NCBI GenBank assembly: GCA_002917075.1
Contig: NTMA01000004.1
Coordinates: forward strand, 372,001-436,000
Reading direction: 5' to 3'
DNA length: 64,000 bases
DNA from: Hawksworthiomyces lignivorus
Taxonomy: Eukaryota; Ascomycota; Sordariomycetes; Ophiostomatales; Ophiostomataceae
The translations under genes and the position numbers were made by a program. Of this stretch, positions 1 to 12,898 are shown piece after piece (position 1 is the first letter of the stretch; the number at the start of each line of letters is the position of its first letter). A model generated the notes under the pieces. That model worked only from the letters and a program-made list of their open reading frames with translations, was not told the DNA's origin and ran no database searches.

Positions 1-3000
1 ACGTCTTCTACGACGTCGTACACGGCCGCCTCTGTCGTGGCGTCAAGTGACGCGGTAATTTCGTCCAGTAGAATGATAGGCATTCTTCTACTACCCCCCT
101 GACCATGAATAGAAGCTCCAGACCGCGCCTGGACCTGCAAAAGAGCACGAGTCAGAGACAATAGCTGGGCTTGGCCTGCCGAGAGAACAGGGAATGACGA
201 GAGTGGGCGATCCCACACAGTTGCTGAGCTTGCTGCGCCGTCATCGCCGCTGCCATTGTCATAACTGTGGCCAAGAAAGATCTCTTGCAAGCCGGTCTTC
301 TCGAGGGCCAGCGCAAGGCTTACATCAGGAAGTGATTCCGTTGGATCTAGATGAAAGCGGAGGCTAGCGCTAGGCAGCAGGAAAGGATCTTGTGTCACCG
401 TAACGAAAGCGCGCTCACGAATGTCTGCAAGAGAGACGCCTGCCAAGTCAACCCCATCAACACGTATCTGTCCTGTTGCTCGTATGTCCAGTAGACGTAG
501 TAGCGACATGAAGAGAGAGCTTTTCCCACTAGTTTATTGGTCAGTATCCAAGCAAAAGACCTCCACAGTCGCTCTATTCGGGTCTCTTACCTCCCCGTCC
601 TGCCACAGATGACAGCAACTTGGCCAGGTTGAACAGTCAAATTCACATCACGAAGCACATTAGTGTCGGGGCTTTGTGGAGAGTCAGTAATCCGTAAAAG
701 ACACGAGGCAAGGTCGTAGCAAAAAGCTTACTTATACGATGCCGTAACGTTGACAAACTCAATCTGCCCGGCATTTGGCCAGTGGATCGGTGTTTCAGCA
801 TCTATTTCTACCTGGCCGTTGTGCACTCTGTCGTTCTCCTCATTCAGCGCGATATTTTGCTTTTTCTTTTCTTGTGGTGTCTCTTGCGCCGCCTCGCGCA
901 AGCGGGCAACAGCGCCAAGAGATACTTCCAAGTTCGTCCACGCCTGTACCAGAGATATAAGTGTCGTATTGGTGACAAGAATTACGTTCAGCGCAACACC
1001 AATTTGACCGCCCGTGGGGGCTGCTATTGCGGTAGGTAGCAGCTTTGAGATAGATGCCACCGTTGCTGCCACTGCCAGCCAGACTGTTCCTGCCGCTAAG
1101 CACGCGACAAGTAAGTTCAATATTACATTAAGCCACCGCTGCAGACAGAGCATGAGGTAGAGCGGACGCTGAGACTTGTCAAGACAAGTGGCATTCTCGT
1201 TGGACATAGCAGCTTGCCATCCGAATGCGCGAATAGTTGTCAGGCCTTGGACTGTTTCTAAAAAGTTGAAATAAACGACAGACTGAGACTCTAGCTCAAT
1301 CTGTCGAAGCTGCCGCGATGTACGAAGATAAAGTTTTTGTACAACAAAAACAACTGCCATGCACACTGGCAACGTCAAGCCCAGATACGGCTGTGAAGCT
1401 AGCAGCAATGCTATTTGCATGACGAGCTTAAATATTTCTATGTTTGTTGGTAGCATTCTGGTTAGCATGTAATTGTACTTTGATGCCACCCTGATTCGTG
1501 AATAATAACACGGATAAGATACTTACGGACGCCTAAGCTACTCATTGCAGTTGAGATCTGTTTATCTACAAGTTCTATATCTTGACTGAATCTTTTCATT
1601 TTTTTTATCGTTAACCAAAGAAGATCTAGCAGATCTGTAGTTATAATGGAGGAGCTGTCTCACCGGTTCAATACCGTACCGAGATCTGTTTTGGAAAAAA
1701 AGATAAGAGGCGCACTAAATAATGAGGCAGATCCGTTAGAAGACGTCTTAGTTCCAGCCGAGAGCAGAGAAATAACTACGCATTTTTCTTACTTGAGAAT
1801 CGACTCTAAAAGACGACGGTGAAGTGTCGCCCCTGTTCTTGCCGCAATATGGATGAGTTCGGACCTTGAAAAGACTAAGTTAACATTGAACAGCCCTGTA
1901 AAAGTGCAACTTCTTCAACTCTCACCATTTCATAAGACTAGTCGACGACCATGCTAAGACGAGAAGAAGTATGTAGCCACTGGTATACGCCAGTGTGTGA
2001 TCATCTTTTGACTCGGTCCACCATTTCAGCCACATCTGTGGAATGGTTATAAAGAAAGCGTAAATTGCTGAACACGCTGTCTGGAAAGTGAAGTTGCCAA
2101 TGCCGGAGGCTTTGATGTAGTAAGCTTTCAGAAAGCCAAACACATTAGCATAGCTTCGAAATTTAAAATGGAATCAAATATCACTTACTGTATAAGGATA
2201 AGTCACCGTCCTTTCTACTGATATCCACTGTTGGGGAAGATGACGTCGAGCCGCCTCTCTTTGGCATTACGTTTTCCGCTCGAACACCTTGGCTATCTGT
2301 AGCTTCTTCAGTTTCCTGTGCAGAATTTTTGGTAGCTGTTGCAAAATTCTGGCGAACAAAGTCGTGGCCACTATTCTGGAGGTTCTCCCATGTTCCCTGG
2401 TATTGAATGGTGCCATTGGCAAGAAGCAAAATCTTGTCCGCTAGATGGAAGTATTGAGCTTCATAGCTGTCAATCCAAATTCAAATTCCGTAGCAAAGAA
2501 GAGTTTTGCTTACTTGAATTAGTAGCCCAAAGCACAGTTGTTTCATTCTCCCGTAGAAGGCCATCTGGACCAAGTAAGTTGTTGATCACGGCGGATTGTG
2601 TCTTCGCATCAAGAGCGCTAAAACTGTCGTCTAATAAACTGATCTTATTCTTCGCATAAACGGCTCTCGCGAGTGCCTATTATTAAGAATGTTAAAGGGA
2701 TATTCTTCTAGGATACATTCAAAGAAACACTCACAACACGCTGGCGTTGGCCACCTGAAAGATTCTGGCCGTTGGTTCCGACAATCGTCTCGTCTCCTTG
2801 TGGTTGTTCTTCGAGGTCTTCGTACAAGCAGCATGCCCTCAGTACCGCTTCGTATCGTTGTTGATCAACCGTGCCTTTTTTACCCAACCCTAGAATGCAC
2901 TCCTTGATGGTTTGGTTTGGTAGCCATGCTGTCTGTGAACAGAACGCTATTTTCTTAGAATCGACAGATATTTTCCCGCTCTGCAATGAAGCCTCTCCAA

Positions 3001-5225
3001 GTATGGCAGAGATTAGCAACGACTTTCCAGCTCCTACCGCGCCTGTGCAAATTACCAGCGACTTTCTCTTGATGTGAAATTCCACGTCTTGGAGAATGGG
3101 TCGCTTTGTCTGTCGATCTACAATCAGCACGTTTTGAAACAGAACAGCGTTGTCTTCACCAGTATTGTCAACAGTCCTCAAAGGAAGAATTAAACTTCTT
3201 GAGTCGTCGTTGTCTGGTCCTAATAAATATTCCTGTATGCGCTCGAAGCTTGCCAATGAAGCCGCAACACGAGGTAAATACGTCATGACCATGTTAACTG
3301 GATGAGTGACCATGGATAGAATAGCAACAGTTGTAAAGGCTGTCCTTGTATCAAAGTCTCGGCCTTGTGCTGCTGCCAGCAGAGCATATGCAGCCACAGT
3401 CAATACAGGTGCGAACATTCCTAGCGCATTGGCTATAACAAGCGTCAGGATGGCTTCCGCAAGATTGACTTCAATGATCAAAGAAAGAGGATGGAAGACA
3501 GAACTATTTCTTACCGCTGGCGTTGTACGTCACTGTTACCCAACGCACAGCCGTGGCCATTTTGATTTCATAATCCCGTAGTTGTAATATTAGATTTTCG
3601 GTTGCCACCTGTATCCCTAGCATCTTGATGCTCTTGATGGCCCCAAGCACTGCACTTGTCATAGAAATTCGATTTTGAGTAGCTGCATTCCATGCTGCCT
3701 GCCTACTTTTCATTGGTTTTACAGCGTGTCGACTGGTTTGTGTAAAGACTGAAAAGACGGAGTTAATTAACACTTCGTGTCCAGAGAACGGGTAACTTGG
3801 GGAGACAAACAGAAAACGACCACCAATGGCACTGGCCACAGCCAACCAATTTCGTAAGCGAGCATTGAAAAAGCCACTACGGCTTCCAGAGTCATTCCCC
3901 ACAGCTCGTGGACTGTCTCTGCCGCAGTCTCGACGCCGGAGACGTCAGTGCTCATGATTGTCAACACTTTTCCGTCGTTATAAGCATGATTTTGATTGGT
4001 CAGAGCCTTTTGGTGGACAAGACCAACCAAAGCTCCTTTGAACATAACCCGTAGACGATTTAATCTGTTTTGATAGACAGCTGTAGACGTCTGTGCAAAA
4101 TATTAGCATGTGGAAATTCCGTGTGTTGAATTGGTGCCGAGACGCCTTGAAATCGTACCGCTTGGCCAAAATAGACGGTGATTGCAGCAATGACTATCCA
4201 AAAACCTTGAGTAGCAAGCTCGTTGCTCGTCTCCTGCTGGGAATGTCTCTGCTGTACGAAGGAGATGGCATTGCTAATTAAAATGGGCTGCGAAAAGCGG
4301 AATACGGTGTAAACAAGGCGCGGCACGATGGCCGCCGTGAAAGGCACAGAAAAGCAGCTCAGCAAAACTCTGGGAAGCGTCGTCGGCCTCTCAGGTTTAA
4401 CTGTGTTGAAATAGCGGTCGTCAGATCCATTTTTGCTTTATGACTCTGCAAGTTTTCCAGAAGACTTACTTCGACGATCCCAGGCTACTAGGATCTGCTG
4501 CCTCAATTGAATGGCATCAAGCTGTGTATTAATCCGAGGCAAATCGTCGCTGGCGAGCACTTTAGAATATCCTCGCATTAGCAAACCGTGTAACCACCAG
4601 AAATAGGTGAGGCTGAAGATGCTGGCAAGATCTTCGGGAGGCAAATGGCGATAATCATCCCGTAGCAGAGCATCTTTGCCCCAGCATTCAAAGACGAAGA
4701 GAGCGATCTTAATCACAACATTGATTGATAGAACACGGTAATATACCGTGGTCCAATGCAGAGGTGAGGCCAACCGCACCAAGTCGACCACAGATGAGGC
4801 GGAGAGATATAACAGGATCGCGCTAGAGGGTCTCACGGTCCGGCTATGCTCTCGAAAAGAGAGAACGCATAGTCCCACTGCGGCAGCTAGGGATAGATAC
4901 AAATCAACATCGGCAGTGATATTGCTTGAAAGTTTTTGTTCCCAGCGTAGAACAACTAGACTGAGCATGCTTAATACAAAGAAAGACGACAGAATCTAGA
5001 TGCCAATGAGCCAAAATACACTCTCAATGCTAAGACAAGAAAACTCACAAGCTTCCAGACCGACCGATAGTTGGGCTTGAGCCTGATTGAGGACTTGCGG
5101 AGATACCACAGTCTCCATGGAAAGACCAGGAGGAAGAGAGCCGAAACAAGGCCTGATGCACAAGACAGCAGTTCTCGCGTTTCCAGCAGAGGTTTCTCTG
5201 AAGACAAGGACGAGGATTCTGCCAT
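1..5225 (-). CDS. ABCC (MRP-type) ABC transporter, 3' end outside the window
   Basis: Full-size ABC exporter of the multidrug-resistance-associated class, probably in the plasma or vacuolar membrane, pumping conjugates or xenobiotics. The start is the ATG at 5225, followed by a hydrophobic N-terminal segment (TMD0-like). TMD1 falls in about 4365-3300. NBD1 has Walker A GAVGAGKS at about 3024-3047, signature LSGGQRQR at about 2740 and Walker B LLDDSFSALD at about 2610-2645. TMD2 covers about 2143-900, including the usual NRFSQDIELVDKQ loop, which is split by introns. NBD2 has a Walker A cut by an intron (GRTGE at about 610-625, KSS at about 510), a degenerate signature LSAGQ near 185 and Walker B IILLDEIT near 80. 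About ten short introns restore one continuous frame with no lesion. The last part of NBD2 lies beyond base 1. The substrate cannot be told from sequence. Confidence 0.9.
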
Positions 5226-6911
5226 GTTTTGGTGATTTCAAAATCAAAACGCCAATGGGGTTTATGGAAAAGAAACAAAGGAGAAAACGGAAATAAAACC
5301 CAGTAAGCTTTTTATAAAAAATACACTCATGGTGTTCCATTCTTATCTTGACCTAATCCTGGCAATTTTTTGCGCAACTGGTTGGATGTTGCAAGATCTC
5401 GTATCAGTGGAGAATGTCAAACTGTTACAGCCCGATAGAAGGCTGAATACGAAGATCCAAATATGGCTCAGCCTGTTGTCCTCGGATAGATTGTGTATAA
5501 GCAATTCGTACATATCTTCTTTATATGCTAGGTAGACAAGAAGTAAGCGACATGCTCGTCATAGCGAAAGAAGAGCGAACTGTCCGCATTCCATGCAAGA
5601 AAGGACCTCAATTTGTCTGCTACATACTTCCCCATGTCTTCCCCAGGATAACGGAATTGGGAAGGTGCGGCAAGCTGCATACAGTGTTGGGTATATGTAC
5701 TAGCGGCATCCCAATTAACTTACGGGCTAAAGCGAGAAAGCAGCCACTTCTGGTGGTCGCTTCTGGCAGGCGCTCGCTCATTTTAGCAGTCTTTACAGTG
5801 AGGGGGTTTGTTTGGCTTTTTAAGCACGCCATCTCTATGTACTTTTATGATTCAGGCCCCTACAGCTGGCCAAAGCTAAGGCTGCCCAGAGCGGTCAGCC
5901 ACGATCGACGCCATCCACTACCTACATACCTCTTGTCTCATAGTTTGGAGCCATCACAATTTATTAACTTTCATATACAATGAGCTTGATAGTCGAGACC
6001 ATATGGCTCTTTGCTACTTAAGTAGTCTTTGACCCGATAGTGTTCTTGACGTCTACTACACACTTCTGCTATGCAAATGATTCGGATGTGCGGTGCGGGA
6101 GACTTCCGATTCGGGCCTATTGATACAATTGACAACGGAGCCATGGCCTCATCGCCGCCGGCAAGAGTCGCCGCCGGTAAGAGGCTGAGTCTAGAGGCTC
6201 TGTAGAAGGCAGCTTGAGGAGCGCCCGAGTCTGCTTCCTTGGAATCATTCACTTGTCTATCGAAGAAGAGAAGGCTGCATACTCCAGAGGCTACCAACAG
6301 CGTGCTTAAACTCATTCGGCAAGAATCGAGTCGCTGCTTGGTGCTTTGTTTTATAAAGTCCGTTCCGCTAAATTTCCCGTCTGCCAAAAATGACAGCTTG
6401 CTGGATAGCCAAGAATGCGCCACGTTGGGGTTTCAGCCGCCAGGCACATAGTACATACCCACTTTCTGATTTCGCCGCCTATCTGGTTCTCCGCGGATTA
6501 AAGCCAATGCAAGTACGGACCCTTGCTTCTTTTGCGCCCCCAAAACCAAAGAACGCCATCCCACATTTGGTGTGATCCGCCTTCTGATTTGCTCCCTAGC
6601 TTTTGGTATCGCTGTTGGTTACGGCAAAGCTGTCCAATTTTGCTGTGGCTAGTATCGCGTACCTCTCTTTATCGCTTGCTGCCTTCCTTCTTGTGTTGAG
6701 TCTGTCAATTCTAGCCTCCCGTCTCCTCTCGCTGGGGTCCAAAGAAGAAGAAGAAGGACAACGGTTCCCCTACGGAACGTGGGCGATGCCGACGACGGCC
6801 AACGACCAAGCCACGTCGGATTGAGTCGCTGCGTTTTTGCCCTTGCACCGGTTCGTGGCAGTTTTATCTCAGCGTGCAGAGTAGCCAAGCCGCAGGCCCG
6901 GTTCCGCCAGA
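5226..6911. other. intergenic region, divergent promoters
   Basis: About 1.7 kb between the divergent ABC transporter and M28 genes. Open frames here lack family resemblance, splice logic or codon bias, so I call none of them. Bases 6600-6911 are pyrimidine-rich with CT/TTCT runs, typical of a fungal 5' leader for the downstream gene. Confidence 0.5.
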
Positions 6912-8267
6912 ATGCGGCTTGTTTTCTCTGAGCTGTTTCCTTTTTCGTCTCCTCTTTCGTCGTCGTCGTCTACCTTCGCTGGCACTGGCTCTGCTGCCTC
7001 CACAGCATCGCAACTGAGCAGTGGGTCTTCTGCCCTGTCCCGCCTCGCCTTCGGCGTTGCCCTAGCCGCGGCCTCCATGACCGTGGTGGCCGGCTACAGC
7101 GTGCTGTCGGACGAGAGCCTGCGGCGGATCCCGGCGGCCGGCGCCGACTTTGACATTCACAATGGCGCGCTGCTGGCGCCCATCTTGATCCCCCGCGTGC
7201 CGGGGACGCCCGGGTCGCGCGCGGTGCAGGAGCACTTTGTGCAGTTCTTCCAGGAGCAGCTGCCGGACTGGGAGATTGAGTGGCACAACTCGACGGCCAA
7301 GACGCCGGCCACGGGCGACAAGGAGATCCCCTTTGCCAACCTCATCTTCCGCCGCGACCCGCCCTGGGCGGCGCCTGGCGACGTCGCCCGCCTCACGCTG
7401 GCCGCGCACTACGACACGCTGTACCAGCCGACGGGCTTCATCGGCGCCATTGACAGTGCCGCGCCCTGCGCCATGCTCATGCACGTCGCGCGCAGCATCG
7501 ACCGCGCGCTCACGCAGAAGTGGAAGGCTATGAAGGCCTCGGGCGACGCCGGCAGCGGCCTCGAGGAGGAGCGCGGCGTCCAGATCATGCTCCTGGACGG
7601 CGAGGAGGCCTGGGTCCACTGGTCTGCCACCGACTCGCTCTACGGCTCGCGGTAGGTGCTTTTGCTATATCTTTTCCTTCTTTCTCTCTTGCCTTCTCAT
7701 CGATTTTTTTTTCTTGTTTGGCAATGCATGGACGCTCTGCTGACTCCACTTCACAGTGCGCTGGCCGAAACTTGGGAGGCTACGTCGTACGAGGCGCTGT
7801 CCACGTTCTCCAGCCCATTGGGCGCCATTAGCTTGTTTGTGCTGCTCGACCTCTTGGGGTCCGCTAATCCAAACGTGCCCTCCTACTTCCAGACGACGCA
7901 CTGGGCGTACCAGCGCATGGCGTCTCTCGAGAATCGCATGCGGACGCTGGGGCTACTGGAATCGCAGCCAAAACGGCAGTTTCTACCGGACACCGGCAAG
8001 CTGTCTACGCAGTTCTCCAGGGGCTTCGTGGAAGACGATCATGTCCCCTTTATGGCCCGTGGCGTCGACATTCTCCACATTATCCCAACGCCCTTCCCGC
8101 CGGTGTGGCACACCATGGCAGACACCGGCGGCAACCTCGACATCCCGACGGTGCAAGACTGGGCTAAGATTGTGACAGCCTTCACAGCCGAATGGATGGA
8201 GCTAGATGGGCTGCTCCCGAAGGTGAAGCAGAAGCTTTCATCACGAGACAACAAAACAGAGTTATGA
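6912..8267 (+). CDS. glutaminyl-peptide cyclotransferase-like M28 family protein
   Basis: Predicted 416-residue secretory or membrane-anchored zinc enzyme of the peptidase M28/glutaminyl cyclase family, which turns N-terminal Gln into pyroglutamate. Exons are 6912-7651 and 7757-8267; the intron has GTAGGT and TTCACAG ends. A Ser-rich start is followed by a hydrophobic segment (about residues 40-62) that should act as signal or anchor. Expected metal-site elements are visible: AAHYDT, then the Asp in GAIDSAAPC, the Glu pair in LLDGEEAW, and the His in PPVWHTMADTGGNLD near the C-terminus. That order (Asp, Glu, His) matches the single-zinc site of glutaminyl cyclases rather than a two-zinc aminopeptidase. 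The length is about normal for fungal members. Activity is inferred from family only. Confidence 0.87.
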
Positions 8268-8903
8268 AATTGAAGAGGGGGGCCAACTTGATTGCTTTAC
8301 AGGTGTTCTGAGGCGTTCTGTCTTTCACTGGTTCTTAAGCGCTTTTTATTACATATTGCACTGAAAGCTTCACGAGTTTAGTTTGCAAAGCCTGTTTCTT
8401 GAAAAATATATGCGAACATGACGATTCCTTAGAAGATACATAGAAGCAACATTCAAAAATTAAGAGCAAAATCTGCGTGACGCACTCCATAGCAACTTTG
8501 AATTCAGGCTTTCAATTGCCGTGGATGGTGCTTCTAGTGATGCTAGGACATTCACGTGATCTACCACGTGCATAACCAGCTAGTTTCAGGGACACGGGTC
8601 ACCTTGGAGCTCCACAAGAGACACGTAACTGCTAAAGCTAGCCGTTGGCCATTTCGCTGTCTTACAGCAATTTACGTGCAACCAGAAGCTTGACTAGTAA
8701 AGCAAAGAAACGCAAGTTAACGGTACGGTGTTCTCTTTTTGGCAGAGGGGGTGCTGTTTTACCAATTGTTCGACAACCACCATTCCTTTCATTATCACGC
8801 CTCTTCTTTTTTTTCTTGTCTTCCCCTTTTCTTTTTCTTAGACCGTTTCCCCGACCGGAAGGAAAAAACAGACGACAACTGTTCCACTCAGAATCCCAGC
8901 ACA
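8268..8903. other. intergenic spacer
   Basis: Holds the 3' end of the M28 gene and the promoter of the downstream Swp1 gene. A C/T-rich tract at about 8780-8850 precedes the start codon. Bases 8551-8573 read CACGTGATCTACCACGTG, i.e. two CACGTG E-boxes 12 bp apart, a possible bHLH site. No gene is seen. Confidence 0.45.
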
Positions 8904-10042
8904 ATGCGGTTGTCCCTCTCGTCTCTGCTGCTCGTGGCAGCCGGCGTTGCCCAGGCGGCTTCGTCATGGAGTTTTGACGATGCCAGCATCACAGTGTCGG
9001 CCAAGGGAAGCAGCAACAAGGTGACAGAGAAGTACGAATTTCCCCCAGCTAAGACGGCCCTGTTGTTCATCGTATGGCCATTGTGCGAGTACTAATGGCT
9101 ACTTCCTGTGTGTCAGGTTCAATGCGAAGACGCCCCTAAGCAACGCCGTTGTGCTCGGCAGCGATGGCGTGGCCAAAATCAGCCTGACGACCAAGGACGG
9201 CGGCAAGGAGAAGCGGCCGCACCAGGCGTTCCTGCTTCTGCAGGACGTCGCGAGCGGCCTGGAGGCACCGTTCCCGCTGGCCATCAAGGCCAACGGCAAA
9301 GGCAGCGTGCAGATTGTGCGTGTTCCCTTCCTTTCTCTTGCCCCGGAACAAAGCTTGCTACTTTTCTTTCTCGTTCTGGAATCTGCCAGCATTCTCGTGC
9401 TAACCGCATTTCCCTTGCTATACAGTCGCAGAAGGACATCCCTGTGCAGCTGCTCGCAGCGACCCAGCCGGTGCGCGCCAGCGTCGTGATCGCCTCGTTC
9501 GGCTCCGCCCAGCCTTACCTCGCGGCCGTCTTCGACCTCGACCTCCAGCGCGACCCCAACTTGCCGGCGCCCGTCGTCGAGTCGCCGCTACGCTACGGCA
9601 AGAAGCCCGAGATCCACCACACCTTCCGGGCCGACCCCCGTTCGCCGCCCAAGATCGTCAGCATCTTCTTCGTGCTGGCCGTGGCCGCCACCGTGCCGGC
9701 GCTGTTTGCAGGGGTGAGTAGTCTCGAAAGAAAAGAGGACAGGTGGAATTATGCAGAGCTGCAGAACACAGGCGTAGTGCTGACCTCTTTATTTTTGCGC
9801 AGTGGTTCCTCCTCGGTGCCAACGTCGACCACCTGACCAAGGCCCTCACGGCGGCGCCCCTGTCGCACGCGGCCTTCTTCGGCTCAATCCTCGCCATGGA
9901 GGGCGTCTTCTTCCTCTACTACACGCGATGGAACTTGCTCCAGACCCTGCCGGCCGTCGGTGTGGTCGGCGCCGTGACGGTGCTGAGCGGAACCAAGGCG
10001 CTCGGCGAAGTGCAGGCGCGGCGCCTGGCTGGCGAGCGGTAA
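8904..10042 (+). CDS. SWP1: oligosaccharyltransferase subunit Swp1 (ribophorin II)
   Basis: Predicted 284-residue non-catalytic subunit of the ER oligosaccharyltransferase, which moves the dolichol-linked glycan to Asn residues of nascent proteins. Four exons (8904-9031, 9117-9315, 9426-9713, 9803-10042) join in frame; the first intron has a clear ACTAAT branch site. The N-terminus is a classic signal peptide (MRLSLSSLLLVAAGVAQA). A beta-rich lumenal part follows (FNAKTPLSNAVVLGSDGVAK; HQAFLLLQD), then three C-terminal membrane segments starting at IVSIFFVLAVAATVPALFAG. This layout, the order of motifs and the length match fungal Swp1. ATG 8904 has a good context (CACAATGC) and is the only start giving the signal peptide. 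It is a single-copy housekeeping gene. Confidence 0.9.
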
Positions 10043-10500
10043 GGACGACAAGTTCAGTCTGAGCGAATAAAACCAAGTCCGAGGATAGAAGGAGTCTTTT
10101 CTCGCAGAAGGCAACACTTCTCTGATTATTCATTTCTACAGCTGACAAGGAGACTCGCTGTTCTCCCATGGTCGAACCACATAAAGTGTGGACGAGTGTA
10201 TATTAAGGATGTGCCGCAGGCACATAGCCGAAGACGGAAGCTTTCCTTTAGGATTTTCGGACACATAGTTTGGGCAGGTCTTCGCAGTTGTATGTCGAGG
10301 GACATGCACAACGGGAACGAGAAAAAAAAGTGAACGTATTTGGGATTTTTACAACGAGGTCGATAGAAAAATAACATAGCCAAGCAACTATCAATAAAAT
10401 AAAATATAATCCAAATCAATCTCAGCCGGGTATCTCAAGCACACGCTGGTCACACAACAAGAAGACTGTTCATTTACGCCCCCAGCACATAATTTCCTCT
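10043..10500. other. convergent 3' intergenic region
   Basis: AT-rich stretch between the convergent Swp1 gene and the Gln-rich gene, presumably holding both 3' UTRs (AATAAA-like runs near 10066 and 10394). No gene is seen. Confidence 0.5.
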
Positions 10501-11037
10501 TCAGTTCTTTTCTGCCCGTCTCTCCTCCGCCTGCGCCAGCCGTTGGCCATTGCTCTCCTCATAAGACGGCGGCGGACCAAGAGCATCTGCATCGTCTACA
10601 GACCTGCGCTGGCCTGCATCTGCCTCCCGGGTCACTGGCGCCTGCTGCCCGTACCCGAGTCCCTGCTGAGGATACGACTGGGGGAATTGCTGTTGCTGCT
10701 GATACTGCTGGTACTGCTGAGGCGCGTATTGCTGCTGGGGGTGCTGCTGCTGCTGCTGGTACTGCTGCGGCGGCTGCTGTGCATACTGCGCTTGCTGGTA
10801 GCTCTGCTGCTGCAGCGGCCCGGATTGCTGCATGACGGGGCCGGCAGTGAGCCCCCAGCGGGCTGCTCGGCGCTGGTGCATGCGAGGGTGCCGGCAGCCA
10901 AAGCGCGAGCCTTCGCATATAGGGCACTCGTAGGCGATGGCGCGGCCAATACGGCCAGCATAGCCGCGCTCGGTGTTGCTGTTGTTGTAGGGCTCTTCTT
11001 CGAGCATCGCCTGTACAAGTCGCCGAATAATAGTCAT
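10501..11037 (-). CDS. small Gln-rich protein with Cys/His motif and PPPSY motif
   Basis: Single-exon protein of 178 residues with no function I recognise. The first 60 residues hold a compact Cys/His cluster (CPIC, then C-x-HPRMH) that could bind one zinc. The middle, about residues 70-130, is almost all Gln with Pro, Tyr and Ser, encoded by imperfect CAG/CAA repeats. The C-terminal 40 residues contain PPPSYEES, a match to the PPxY ligand of WW domains such as those of Rsp5/Nedd4 ubiquitin ligases, followed by a charged tail. One plausible role is an adaptor for Rsp5-dependent ubiquitylation; this is inference from a short motif. The start ATG at 11037 is the first in frame. Confidence 0.72.
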   Translation of the reverse strand: MTIIRRLVQAMLEEEPYNNSNTERGYAGRIGRAIAYECPICEGSRFGCRHPRMHQRRAARWGLTAGPVMQQSGPLQQQSYQQAQYAQQPPQQYQQQQQHPQQQYAPQQYQQYQQQQQFPQSYPQQGLGYGQQAPVTREADAGQRRSVDDADALGPPPSYEESNGQRLAQAEERRAEKN

Positions 11038-12898
11038 ATTGGGACAAATTTTTTTTGGATTATTTCTTTTTGGTTAAGAGAAATAGTATTGATGAAAAAG
11101 AAAACAATTATTGGGAAATCTAGTCTGGGAAGTAAAAGCTCTTCAAGGTGGAATATATAGAATGATAAATCTTCGAATGATATAAAGTGAGAACTAAGGA
11201 CTAAAGATCACAGACTAATAGCAAGAAACAAAGCCATTTTATATATTTACAAGTGCTCTAGCTTGCAGTACAACTAGTGATCACTACTAGGGAAACGATG
11301 CATTAACAGAAGGCGACAAACGACCTAGGAGGCTGTGCTCCAAAGGAGGCCATGTCAAACGGAGTAGCCGTTATCCTTTGGAGATGATCTGTTATACCAA
11401 GAGCGGTAATCGAAGCGGGCCAGCCTTTTTTTGCGCTGCCACAAGCATATTCTCGCAGCATTTACCTTCCAAAGGTGGGCTGTGCATCACCCTGCCCAAG
11501 AAGGGTAATAGAATGCGAACTGCAGAGGGACATACAACCCGAGCGTCGATCTTGTCAGCATGTTCGCCGTGATTGGTTGTCTCGCTCGTATTTGAGCGCT
11601 GGAAGGCTCGCACTCATCGCTAGCATATTACAAGCAGAAAAGGCCTGCAAATTCACTTATGCCTGCACCACCGATCCCGCTAGCACAACGATGGTTGACT
11701 GGTCTAACTGATCTTACTCAGACGGACAGACAATGAATCCCTCGCATCCAGACTTTAGTTGCTTTGCATACTTAGTACGAATCCGAAAGAGGCGCCTATT
11801 AAAGATCTATAAAAAGCTTGGCACCGAGACTTGGATACAACGTAGACAATATCTCGATAGTTCTCTGCACAATTTCAATGTGACGCATGAAACGAGATAA
11901 ACATCTAAACTGGTCATTAATTTAAAGAAAAAAAGTGCACCGTCTACAGAGGGCTAGCCCCTTGCTTTGCTACTCGTTCATTTTTAGAAGTATATCGAGA
12001 GGAAACGACAGTGTACTGATGGTCCAATTTAGTATGAATAATTTGGACCGCGCTGTTCTCGAATAGTCGTCGTATTTTACAAATCGTACATTAAAAAAAG
12101 GGCAGGTGCGAGACTTTTAGATAGGACGAAGCTCACGAGCATTGAAACATATCTGTTGAAGCTCTGTAAAATACTCTAATAAGGCTATTTGCATACGGAG
12201 TACTCCGTTCTCTAAGCCTAGTTATAGCTTGAGCTACAGCTGAAATGCCACCACCTAACGCGGTATAGCGTAGCTACTCCATGAGGAGAAGTGATGCTGT
12301 ATTGTTCCTGCAATCTCATTGGTCCCAACATCAAAACAAAGGTCAACAAATCCCTTTACACAGGCTTCACTTTTAGAGGATCACAGTGCTGCAATTAGTT
12401 AGAGCAATACCGAAGATTTCAATTATTTTTTCTTCTTTGCATCGTATGCAAAATTTAATGGATTTTCTTCATATTCAATTTCAACCATTTTAGGAGCTGA
12501 CAGATATGAACAGCTCCTCTGCGTTGTCTTCGCCTTCTCTGTCTTAGGTGGTTTCACACTGTCTACATTGACCCCACTCTCCACAAAAACCGCTAGTGAC
12601 CTCCCCCTTCTTATTGTTTTGTTTACTTTCACGAGATATTTTAAACTCGCTCGACGTTGTACTCAAGAACACGCCCACGAACTGCCAGCAACCGAGCTCA
12701 ATTCTCGTCTCGTCTACTTCAGTCTTTGTCTTCTTCCAGCACGCGTCAATGTACGGAACATAGAAAGCATTGTTCATCCTCATTGCATTTCTTACTTCTG
12801 CTACCTCTATCTTGCATCTTTTGTTTACTTTTATCACCTTTGAGCATCGCGTCCTTTGCCGTGTTTTCGCACCTCGTCACGGCTCGTAGCCTAGCACG
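11038..12898. other. long AT-rich intergenic region
   Basis: About 1.9 kb of AT-rich DNA between divergent genes. Short frames on both strands at 11.4-11.7 and 12.4-12.8 kb have no coding character that I can support. The last 150 bases are CT-rich, as expected upstream of the spindle-pole gene. Confidence 0.45.

Noticed and set aside
5525..5983. 152-codon open frame upstream of the ABC transporter
   Set aside because: No family resemblance, no intron logic, located in promoter-like DNA.
7062..7619. Antisense 185-codon open frame over the M28 gene
   Set aside because: Composition mirrors the GC-rich third positions of the sense gene; no motif.
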